Of a stretch of DNA of 64,000 nt, positions 38,987 to 46,919 are shown piece by piece. The stretch comes from a virus. The position numbers and the translations under genes were made by a program. Under the pieces are notes generated by a model. It did not search any database. It had not been told where the DNA came from and was given only the letters and a program-made list of their open reading frames with translations. The first letter of the stretch is position 1. Each line of letters starts with the position of its first letter. The stretch lies in the IMG/VR virus record IMGVR_UViG_3300022699_000278, positions 1-64,000 of that record, one strand, 5' to 3'.

Positions 38987-39010
38987 GCCTGAGAGTGTTG
39001 GTAAAATATA
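38987..39010 (+). other. Conserved GCCTGAG...GTTGG element
   Basis: GCCTGAGAGTGTTGGTAAAA lies between two small genes; compare 8318-8339 and 22253-22274. GGGCA/TGCCT can form the stem of a hairpin just before GTTGG. Confidence 0.4.
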
Positions 39011-39029
39011 ATTTTCTATTGGAGATTAT

Positions 39030-39281
39030 ATGAGCAACAAATGTAATATATATCTTGCTAAAAGTGTTTCTATAACTCAAATAGACTCTCCTTCGTGTAA
39101 AGAGTTTTTACTGGTGGTAGAAAAATTACAGCCTGTAACACAGGTTAAATGCTCCACTGGCGCTACGGTGGTACAAATTTGCCCTTCATGTGAAGGTACT
39201 GGTAATCTATATCCGATAAAGTTAGAAAAACCAATCGTTTGTTCACGCTGTAAGGGTACGGGCAAACTTCTTTTAACCTAA
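39030..39281 (+). CDS. Zinc-finger protein (83 aa)
   Basis: CPSCEGTGNLY and CSRCKGTGKL are two C..C.GTG knuckles of the DnaJ central-domain type. ATG 39030 is preceded by TTGGAG. N-terminal half is a strand-rich segment. Likely a small zinc-binding protein; no partner known. Confidence 0.6.
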   Translation: MSNKCNIYLAKSVSITQIDSPSCKEFLLVVEKLQPVTQVKCSTGATVVQICPSCEGTGNLYPIKLEKPIVCSRCKGTGKLLLT

Positions 39282-39326
39282 ACCGTTATAGACAATAGTC
39301 TTCTTAAATTTATTATAGGCAGTGCT

Positions 39327-39740
39327 ATGAAACAAGCTTTTGAAAAGTACCAAAATGAATGCATGTTTTACAAATTGGTTGCAAATATGTTTCAAATAGT
39401 TGCAAATAACCGTCTTTCATGTCAAGATATTTTGAGTGCTGCAATGCTGGCTGTGCTATTTTACGAACGTGATGTTCGCACCGCGGAATTTGTAGGGACT
39501 CAGCCTGCCGCCAATAACGGAGGTTATGTGCGCGGCTATAAAGCGATTAGTTTTGATGATTTTGTGAAGATTCGTGATTGTCAAGGTACGAAAATGTATG
39601 ATGGTTCTAATGCGATTATTTGCAAGCCACGCCTTGGCGGTAGGTGGTTTTGTGATTTTACAAGCTGTTCTATTTGGCGAAAGTTGGGGCGGCGCGCTGA
39701 TATTAAGGTGGTAAAAATTTCATCGCACAACAAGTGCTAA
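39327..39740 (+). CDS. Hypothetical protein (137 aa)
   Basis: ATG 39327 is preceded by TATTATAGGCAGTG. Helical N-terminal half (FYKLVANMFQIVANNRLSCQ), then a basic Cys/Trp-rich end (RWFCDFTSCSIWRKLGRR). No family recognised. Confidence 0.5.
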   Translation: MKQAFEKYQNECMFYKLVANMFQIVANNRLSCQDILSAAMLAVLFYERDVRTAEFVGTQPAANNGGYVRGYKAISFDDFVKIRDCQGTKMYDGSNAIICKPRLGGRWFCDFTSCSIWRKLGRRADIKVVKISSHNKC

Positions 39741-39764
39741 AAGTAAGGGCTAAAGCCACATTGC

Positions 39765-39802
39765 GGAGCAACGTCTTTTAGCACTGCTCCGTTGGTGTAA
39801 AT
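39765..39802 (+). other. Hairpin followed by GTTGGTGTAAAT leader
   Basis: GGAGCA/TGCTCC stem with a 14-nt loop, immediately followed by GTTGGTGTAAAT (39791-39802), identical to the complements of 7035-7046 and 19427-19438. It precedes the zinc ribbon gene. Confidence 0.55.
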
Positions 39803-39849
39803 AGCGTTTGCCTTTATATTATAGGCGGCGCACAAAGAAAGGATTTATC

Positions 39850-40005
39850 ATGATAGAGAAAATTGGCAATGTCAAATGTTCGCGTTGTGGTCGGGAGTGG
39901 ACTGCTGCGTGCGAGTCTATTGAAACCAAGTCTGTTGAATGTCCTGACTGTGGGTTTATGCAGCCAATATCCTCAAATGACATAACTGGCCGGGACGTTG
40001 TGTGA
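39850..40005 (+). CDS. Zinc-ribbon protein (51 aa)
   Basis: ATG 39850 behind AAAGGATTTATC. CSRCGREW and CPDCGFM form a compact zinc ribbon of the kind found in Com-like or small regulatory proteins. Confidence 0.6.
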   Translation: MIEKIGNVKCSRCGREWTAACESIETKSVECPDCGFMQPISSNDITGRDVV

Positions 40006-40042
40006 AATATCATTGACTCTTTATGATCCCGATGAGAGAAAA

Positions 40043-40067
40043 CCCCGACCCTTGTGGTCGGGGTAGT
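40043..40067 (-). terminator. Terminator for the leftward late operon
   Basis: CCCCGACC (40043-40050) pairs perfectly with GGTCGGGG (40056-40063) around a 5-nt loop; on the minus strand it runs into TTTTCTC. It would stop leftward transcription after the macro-domain gene on the other strand. Confidence 0.65.
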
Positions 40068-40149
40068 TGACAGACGTTTCTAGTAGTATGAGTTGGGACA
40101 AGGAACGCTAAGGTGATTTCCAGAGTTGTAATTCGAACGGCTGATAAAA

Positions 40150-40611
40150 ATGGTAACATTCGTACGTGATAATCTGATTAATATGAACGTTGATGCCGTA
40201 GCAATAATGGGAACCTGCTGCGGACAGGCCGAAAAAGGCATGCAGCAGCGGTTCTATGAGATGTATCCGTACTACAAAGATTATTACCAGATGACTTGTA
40301 ACCAGAAACTCGTTCAGCACAAAAAATGCTTGGCGTTTTGGGCCAAGGACATTTACGGCATAGATATTATCACAATGCCGATAAAGCGGAAGCGGTGTAC
40401 AATGTTTTACTGGAAGAACGTGGTGAAAACATTGGAAAATCTACGAGAAACCATGGTGTTTAACAGATATCAAAGCATATCTGTCCAAGCCGTAGCCTAC
40501 AACACCACTCATTGGAATAAAATCAGAAAAACTTATCTTGATCTGGATATCGATAGAATGAATATTAAAGTAGTTTTTCCAAAATCGGCGAACAAGAAAT
40601 TTCTAAGGTAG
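40150..40611 (+). CDS. Macro-domain-like protein (153 aa)
   Basis: VDAVAIMGTCCGQAEKGMQQ, then RFYEMYPYYKDYY, matches the macro-domain entry (DA.V...N..G..GKG.A..F...YP). FWAKDIYGIDIITMPIKRKR replaces the usual FPTK strand, and the helix with LENLRETM follows. Such domains bind or remove ADP-ribose; phages use them against NAD- or ADP-ribose-based defence. The normal catalytic Asn is not obvious, so activity is uncertain. Its last 9 nt overlap the end of the converging late operon. Confidence 0.6.
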   Translation: MVTFVRDNLINMNVDAVAIMGTCCGQAEKGMQQRFYEMYPYYKDYYQMTCNQKLVQHKKCLAFWAKDIYGIDIITMPIKRKRCTMFYWKNVVKTLENLRETMVFNRYQSISVQAVAYNTTHWNKIRKTYLDLDIDRMNIKVVFPKSANKKFLR

Positions 40612-43600
40612 TGCTTTTCTCTGCTTCATCTCTTTTACATACCGTTCCCGTCCGGTTTTCGGAACTTGTTTCATGTACTGAGCCTGCGTTCCGGACAATA
40701 ACTCTTTCTTCCTGGTTCTAAGTTCTCTTCTTTTGGCCTGATCTGTTGTCTTCCTCAGTTCGGCGTCTATAATTTTCCTCTGTGCTGTCAGGTTGGATAT
40801 CCAGCTACCATAAGCAAGCCCGGTAAACCCGTTGTCTTTAGCACTCTGCGTCAGGCTCTCAATCTTTGCGACAGCTTTCTGCTGGTTGTCGGTTAAAGCA
40901 GTACCAGATTGTGTTGCCTTCAAACCATTCAGTATGTCATCACCATACTCATCGAGTATGTCGTAAAATTTTACCCTGTAATAATCGGATGCAGCATCTA
41001 TCGGCCCGGCAACTTTAAAGTGTTCAGACAAGTCCTGTGTAATAGGGTCAATATCATAAAAGCCAAAAGCCTTTGGCACATTTACAGGCCCGTTTTTCAA
41101 ATAATCAAGTATCGGGTGTTCCAGCGGTTCGTCTCCTCGCTTTGTTCTCGTATACTGAGCAACGGGTGTAATAATCTTCTCCATCATATACTCGAGAGCA
41201 TACTTTTTGCCGTATTTACTAAAAACTCCCTGCTTGTGTATAGACTTTGGCATTATTTGGCGGTGTGTAAATGGATCCTCATTTGTTGATAATCCCTGCC
41301 ACATCTGAATAAACGGGTTCATAAGCGTCTGTATATTCTCTACCGCACCAGTACCAGCCGCCCCTACAAATTCTTCCGCAGCCTGCTTTGGGGTAATTCT
41401 CTTGTCTTTTAAATCAGAAGAAATGCGGTTAAGCTTATCAAGGCCAAGCCATGACATGGCCATATCCACTGGCTGCTGCGGTGCCCATATTTTAATGTTT
41501 CCATCTGAAGTTTTACCGAGATTTATGTGAAATCGCTCCCTCATGTAGTCCGGAAGCTGCATTTCCATTTCTTTCCGATCCTCATCAAGGTTGTTATACG
41601 CCCACTGTGCAGCATAAGCTGACACAATCGGGGTCAACGTATTTAAAGCCCTGTGTGTTCCCTTGTTTTTGCTTACAGCACGCCCATAGTTTCTAAAGTT
41701 GCCCTCATGAAACCGCACAAACGGCATTAGCCCACGGCTTAAAAACAACTGATACGAACGAGGAATTGCCAAATAGTCTATCAAAACCTCTCTTGAAACC
41801 TTACCGGCAGCCGATTCCGGGTCCAACCCGTTCAGGTCAATTGCAGCAAGATTCTGCACATCTTTTCCCTGGGAAATCCTGTCAAGTTGATGGGCGAGAA
41901 CAGACAGCCGCATCAGCGATTCCCTGTATTCAGACGCTGTATTATACTTTTCAAGTATCCCTTTTACCGGCCCCATTCTCAATTCAGCCGTCATTCCACT
42001 GCTGGCAACGTCTTTTTCCGTTGCTACGTCATACAACTTCTGCTCTGTCTCAGATAAATTAACCTTTTTGCCAATACTGTTCGGGTAAAACATTTTTGCC
42101 GCTACCCGTGTCGCTTTAGGCAGATACGTCATGGCAAACGGATCAAATATAGCAACATTTATTGCGTCACCTATCGCATTTCCCACCTGATATGGAAGAA
42201 ACGCCGTACCAAGAGTGAACCCTTTCCATTTTTGAGTAATATGCCCGGCCCTGTATATCAAATCAAACACAGCCGGACTTTTCTCAATCATATTATCAAG
42301 GTCCTGTGCAATTTCTTTCGGAAGCAGGTACATTTGAGGTTTTCCGGTAGCAATCGCTTCTCTTACCGGCTCTCCTCCTTTTGGTCCTTTAGTATCAAGC
42401 CAGTCCTTTACCAGCATATCCTTTGCCAAAGCTTTTTCAAGCATATTTTCATTCAAAGCCTTTACCCTGTAACGCACTTTCTTCCACTCAAGAGCCTTAT
42501 ATTTTTTGCCGTCAATATCTACTTCTGCGCCTTTATACAGTTTCTTTCTCTGTTCCGGGGTTATTTTATTCGTTGCATCGTATTTAATTGCCTGCCTGGT
42601 AAACCAGTCTTCCTGTGCGTTATCCGCAAGCACCTTGGCAATGTGTGTCCATATCACACTGTCGTCAGAAGCTATAATACGCTTCGATCCAAGCGCCTTT
42701 TTTGTGTACGGTCTGTATGGTTCACCAAACTTCCGGTTCATCGGAGTAGCCATCTTCTGCATGAAATCCGGTAAATACTCAAGTACTTTATGCGGAAAAT
42801 AGTCTTCTTCAAGAGATTCTGCGGTAAGTTTTCCCCGCGCAACCAATTCTTCTCCGATCCCACGCATTATTGTTCGCATGTCGTTTGCCGCTTCAATAAC
42901 CTCCGAAGAAGCAGTTTTTTCAAGCCAGTCAAGGTGCTTTGTCACTTCATCAACAGTCAGATTGTTCTCAAGTGTCTGCCCTTTCTGTCCGCGCAGCTTC
43001 AAATTTCTCAACAAAAGAATATCAGTCGCAGCTCGAATGCCTTTTTTCCCATCTTTGGCAACAACCTTGCCGAGAGAACCTTTGCGATATTTGGCAACGG
43101 CATTGAACAAAGCCCTTCTCATAGGAACAAATTGAGTTCGCTTGTTATCTTTATACTGAGGAAATTCATCTAATTTACTTTCATATCTGGTGAAATTGTC
43201 TTTAATGGACTGTACTGTTCCTCCTATATACTGAGCTATTTTAGCAGGAGCACTCAGCGGGGCAAACCGCCCAGCCTCAAGCGTTTCACCTACTTTTTTG
43301 ACCCCGCCCTCAGGGGCCACTTCTTCACCCGGAAGTTTTAGAAATCCAGCCTCTCCAGCTTTTTTCTGTTCCATCTGCGCTTCCGGCACCTTGGCAGATA
43401 TCTGTTCATCGGCATCTTTCATGCCCTCTGACTTGAAGGTAAGGATATTCTCATTAGCAGGAGCCGGTTGCGAAACAACCGGCTCTTTTACTGTTTGTTC
43501 ACCTGGAACATCAGCTACTTGTTTTTTCGCTTGAAATACTCCACCTGCCGGAGCCTCTTCTTCGCCTGTGATTTCGACAGGTTTGGTTTCGACAGGTTCT

Positions 43601-45030
43601 TTCCCGACTCGCTCTTCACCCGGTAACCTCTGGATGTTTTCCGTATCACCTTTTGTTCCTTCTATTGCGGCTTTGGCACGGCTTTCAACCTGCTCGATCT
43701 GTTCTTTTGATACAGCCACTCCAAGTGGCCTTACACTCTCCGGTTCCGGATCAGCAGTTTTTACCGCTTTCTGCATGGTATTTATAACATTTTTGCTCTT
43801 TACATCAACACCTTTTATGTCAGCAAGCCCGAACGTCGCCCCCATTATTGTAGATGCGATTGTGTTTACCAGATTTTCCCTGCTGAATGCATTGTCTCCG
43901 GCAAAAGCTTGCCCTACCGTCTCGACAAGCAAATCCGTTGCCCCCTGAGCAACCGGCTGAATCAATCCTCTTGGCAGAAACTGCTCCGGTGCCGGGGATG
44001 CACCGGCAGCAGCCATGTTTATCACCATGTTTTTTATGGCTTCGCCCCTTACCTCATTATCTTCTGAAAATAACTGGTCGTTGTTTCTGGCAAGATAGTC
44101 CATGGTTGCTGTGGTCATTCTTGCTATTCCATCAAATGCAGCCTTCCCCGCTTTTCCTGCTTTGGCCAATTGAGCAAACTTTGGAACTGCTGACATAGTT
44201 TTTATTATACCGGTTCCTCCGGCAATCATCGGAGCCAGAGTTCCTGCAATCTGCCCGGTAATCGCCGCTGCAGGGTGCTCAGTTTTTCTGTAAGGAGAAA
44301 CAGGGCTTTTGCTATAGGTGAGTGCAAGTCCAGCCTCTTTCAAACCAGCTTCGAGTGGTGTTTCCGACTCCGCAACAGCCATAAGCTTCTTTTCAGTAAC
44401 CTCTTCAGGCTCTGTTGGAATAGCAGTGGTACTGGGTACGGCAAAATCCTCTTCCTTTTTTTGCTCAACCTTACCAATCGCTGGCCCTATGGTAGCTTCA
44501 GGCAGTTTTTCTTCAGGAACAGACAATCGTGTACGTGTGTCAATAGCAGTTGTGCTCGCAGGCGCTGGTTGTGCTTTTAGGGTGCCTTCAATCGATTCTA
44601 CGCTCCTGTCCTGTTCTGGCACGTCTGGCACGTCTTGGGGTGGGTTAAAGGATTTTACAAGCCCCTGGGCCGCTCCTACGCTTTTTTTTGCTATGTTGCC
44701 GATTGCAGAAGCCGCTCCGCCAACCAATTCTTTACCTTTTTCAAGGAGAGATGGTCCCTTCCACTGATCTTTCAGCTCCGGTCGCAGCTTAATCGCATTA
44801 TCTACCAGAGTTTCGTCATCCATGTCCTCATACTCAGGGTACTGCGCTTTTATCTCGGCAGCCAATTCGGAAGTGGAGTACTTTTCAACTTCAGGGGCTT
44901 CCATACTTACAGATGCACGAAGCTCTGGCCGGAGTTTGATTGCGTTGTTCACGAGGGTCTGGTTATCCATGTCCCCGTATTCCGGGTATTGAGATTTTAA
45001 CTCTGCTGCAAGCTCGTCAACAGTATACAT
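40603..45030 (-). CDS. Giant internal virion (ejection) protein (1475 aa)
   Basis: Starts with two copies of a ~35-residue module, each with ELAAE.K.QYPEY and an NAIKLRPEL end. Then Pro/Glu/Lys-rich linkers, an Ala/Gly-rich hydrophobic segment near 265-290, and a long helical C-terminal half with large-polyvalent-protein-like segments (QLFLSRGLMPFVRFHEGNFR). The C-terminal 80 residues are strongly basic. Size and last position in the late operon fit a T7 gp16-type protein ejected with the DNA. Confidence 0.65.
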   Translation of the reverse strand: MYTVDELAAELKSQYPEYGDMDNQTLVNNAIKLRPELRASVSMEAPEVEKYSTSELAAEIKAQYPEYEDMDDETLVDNAIKLRPELKDQWKGPSLLEKGKELVGGAASAIGNIAKKSVGAAQGLVKSFNPPQDVPDVPEQDRSVESIEGTLKAQPAPASTTAIDTRTRLSVPEEKLPEATIGPAIGKVEQKKEEDFAVPSTTAIPTEPEEVTEKKLMAVAESETPLEAGLKEAGLALTYSKSPVSPYRKTEHPAAAITGQIAGTLAPMIAGGTGIIKTMSAVPKFAQLAKAGKAGKAAFDGIARMTTATMDYLARNNDQLFSEDNEVRGEAIKNMVINMAAAGASPAPEQFLPRGLIQPVAQGATDLLVETVGQAFAGDNAFSRENLVNTIASTIMGATFGLADIKGVDVKSKNVINTMQKAVKTADPEPESVRPLGVAVSKEQIEQVESRAKAAIEGTKGDTENIQRLPGEERVGKEPVETKPVEITGEEEAPAGGVFQAKKQVADVPGEQTVKEPVVSQPAPANENILTFKSEGMKDADEQISAKVPEAQMEQKKAGEAGFLKLPGEEVAPEGGVKKVGETLEAGRFAPLSAPAKIAQYIGGTVQSIKDNFTRYESKLDEFPQYKDNKRTQFVPMRRALFNAVAKYRKGSLGKVVAKDGKKGIRAATDILLLRNLKLRGQKGQTLENNLTVDEVTKHLDWLEKTASSEVIEAANDMRTIMRGIGEELVARGKLTAESLEEDYFPHKVLEYLPDFMQKMATPMNRKFGEPYRPYTKKALGSKRIIASDDSVIWTHIAKVLADNAQEDWFTRQAIKYDATNKITPEQRKKLYKGAEVDIDGKKYKALEWKKVRYRVKALNENMLEKALAKDMLVKDWLDTKGPKGGEPVREAIATGKPQMYLLPKEIAQDLDNMIEKSPAVFDLIYRAGHITQKWKGFTLGTAFLPYQVGNAIGDAINVAIFDPFAMTYLPKATRVAAKMFYPNSIGKKVNLSETEQKLYDVATEKDVASSGMTAELRMGPVKGILEKYNTASEYRESLMRLSVLAHQLDRISQGKDVQNLAAIDLNGLDPESAAGKVSREVLIDYLAIPRSYQLFLSRGLMPFVRFHEGNFRNYGRAVSKNKGTHRALNTLTPIVSAYAAQWAYNNLDEDRKEMEMQLPDYMRERFHINLGKTSDGNIKIWAPQQPVDMAMSWLGLDKLNRISSDLKDKRITPKQAAEEFVGAAGTGAVENIQTLMNPFIQMWQGLSTNEDPFTHRQIMPKSIHKQGVFSKYGKKYALEYMMEKIITPVAQYTRTKRGDEPLEHPILDYLKNGPVNVPKAFGFYDIDPITQDLSEHFKVAGPIDAASDYYRVKFYDILDEYGDDILNGLKATQSGTALTDNQQKAVAKIESLTQSAKDNGFTGLAYGSWISNLTAQRKIIDAELRKTTDQAKRRELRTRKKELLSGTQAQYMKQVPKTGRERYVKEMKQRKALP

Positions 45031-46541
45031 TACCTTAGCGCTCCCCCGCCGAGTCCGGAGAAATCAAGGGACTCTTGCTGTGCTTTGCCACCAATTTTTG
45101 CTCCGGGCTGATTAATAATTCCGTACATTCGGTCCTGAAGGGCTTTTAATTCCTGTTGCACCGCGTCAATTTCCTGTTGCGAAGGACGTGGAATTCCAGC
45201 CAACTGTGCGGTATTACCTAAGTTATATGCATACGCAAGGGCAGCCCTCTTGTTGGGATTCTCTGCAATCTGTCTTCCTGCCTCAACAATCCCATTTACC
45301 TTTTTCATTGTCTGAACGTTGTATTCTCCTGGAATAACATTATACAAATCCGGAAAACTCTGCTTCAGCTTCTGGTCAACGGCATCCTGCAGCTTGATTT
45401 CAGCATTGCTTATAGCCGCAGATGTAGGTGGTTTTGGAGCAGTTTTCCTTCGGGATTCTTCTTTTAATCTTTCCTGTGTTAATTTATAACTTTCATCCAG
45501 ATTCTTTTGGTATTCTTTCTCTCCCTGAACAAGTGTGTTAATTTTGTCACTCATTCTACCAAGAAAGTCAGTATTTGTTGCCAGGTTAGAAGGTATGCCA
45601 AGTTCTTGTGATAGAGCCTCAACCTCAATCCCAAGCTTTGATTCCGTTCCATCAACTATTTGCCGTGGTGATGCTTCAGGATTTTCGGCGGCCATTTTGG
45701 CAACGGTATCAATTAGCTTATTTAATGTTTTTTGCTTCGCTTGTAGCGTTTTTTCGATTATCTTACTGTCACCAATACCAGCCTGAATTGCAGCCCCCTT
45801 GTCAGCAGATGCCAATGTCTTTATTCTGGATTGTTGCTCTTTTCTCTTTTTATCTATCTGTTCCTCATATATTTTCATCGGATTCTGGAATATCTCTTCA
45901 GTCTGCTTCACTTGGGAACCAAGACCTTCCGGAACCATTTCTCTGGCCTCCGGCGTGAGTCCCGCCATACCCTCTTCATACTCAGACGCTCTCGGTGGCC
46001 TGCTGAATCTTTGCTCCTCCATCGGAACCTCACCGGTTCTGGCACCAGCCTGCATCGGAACTTCCCCAAACCTTTCTCCGGTTTGAATCGGCGGTCCCTC
46101 TGCTCGTTCTCCCTGAATCGGCGGTCCCTCTGCCTGTATCTGCCTCGTACCGGTAATCGGCTGCCGCATTTCTGATGTGAACTGTGATGCTGAGGATTCG
46201 GCTTTGAGGTTATCAACATATTTCTGTGCTATGGGCGCACTGTTCAGAAGATTTTTTAGATTTGCTTCAGGACCAAGCTCTTCCATCGGTTGTGGAATAT
46301 ACTTTCGTTTCAGTATTTCCATTTTTACCTTATCAATAGATGGGTCGGCGGCTTTTACCTCTGTCTCAAAATCAGAAAGTATTTGCTTATAAGTAGTGTC
46401 GATTTTATCATTGATATTTTTTTGCCTTATAAATTCAGGTATCCTGGAAGCCACATCGGTAAGCGCTTTGCTTATATCGGCTGTCATCCCACCAATTACA
46501 TTGGCTCTCGCCATAGCATACTGTCTCGGATAATCATTCAT
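45030..46541 (-). CDS. Internal virion protein, coiled-coil rich (503 aa)
   Basis: Stop overlaps the next start as TAATG; its own start overlaps the upstream stop. Long helices throughout, Gln/Glu-rich, with short tandem PPIQ/EVPM repeats (EGPPIQGERAEGPPIQTGER) near 140-180. No enzyme motif. It fits the middle member of a T7 gp14-15-16 or P22-type ejection set. Confidence 0.6.
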   Translation of the reverse strand: MNDYPRQYAMARANVIGGMTADISKALTDVASRIPEFIRQKNINDKIDTTYKQILSDFETEVKAADPSIDKVKMEILKRKYIPQPMEELGPEANLKNLLNSAPIAQKYVDNLKAESSASQFTSEMRQPITGTRQIQAEGPPIQGERAEGPPIQTGERFGEVPMQAGARTGEVPMEEQRFSRPPRASEYEEGMAGLTPEAREMVPEGLGSQVKQTEEIFQNPMKIYEEQIDKKRKEQQSRIKTLASADKGAAIQAGIGDSKIIEKTLQAKQKTLNKLIDTVAKMAAENPEASPRQIVDGTESKLGIEVEALSQELGIPSNLATNTDFLGRMSDKINTLVQGEKEYQKNLDESYKLTQERLKEESRRKTAPKPPTSAAISNAEIKLQDAVDQKLKQSFPDLYNVIPGEYNVQTMKKVNGIVEAGRQIAENPNKRAALAYAYNLGNTAQLAGIPRPSQQEIDAVQQELKALQDRMYGIINQPGAKIGGKAQQESLDFSGLGGGALR

Positions 46542-46912
46542 ACTCTACCCCGCAATCCATTTACCCTACCCACATACAGATTTTTCAGGTTTTCGTTTTT
46601 ATTGAGTATCTGCGTTAGCCTGCTTACCTGATTGTGAAATGCATCAGACGCCATTCCCTGCAACTCCAGTCCTAACGCTTGTTTCTGTATTCCTGCTGAA
46701 ACATTAAATTGCCGCTTCTGCTCAGCAAGCTGTGCCCGTGACAGTTTTTCACTAGAAATTCGTTCTGCCCTCGATTCGGCAAGCTCAGTCTGGTAAATCT
46801 GCCTTGACGCTTTTTCGCCCCTGTCGAGGGCTTTTTTTTGAGCAAATCCGGTAGCTATTGATCCGCCGATTGCTCCGATTGCAGATATAATCGCCGCCGC
46901 TAATAATTGCAT
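46538..46912 (-). CDS. Small internal virion protein, gp14-like (124 aa)
   Basis: LAAAIISAIGAIGGSIATGF (residues 3-22) is a Gly-zipper membrane helix, followed by a long amphipathic coiled coil (AERISSEKLSRAQLAEQKRQ). That is the layout of pore-forming ejection proteins which cross the outer membrane. Coupled to the 503-aa gene by overlap. Confidence 0.6.
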   Translation of the reverse strand: MQLLAAAIISAIGAIGGSIATGFAQKKALDRGEKASRQIYQTELAESRAERISSEKLSRAQLAEQKRQFNVSAGIQKQALGLELQGMASDAFHNQVSRLTQILNKNENLKNLYVGRVNGLRGRV

Positions 46913-46919
46913 GTTTTAC

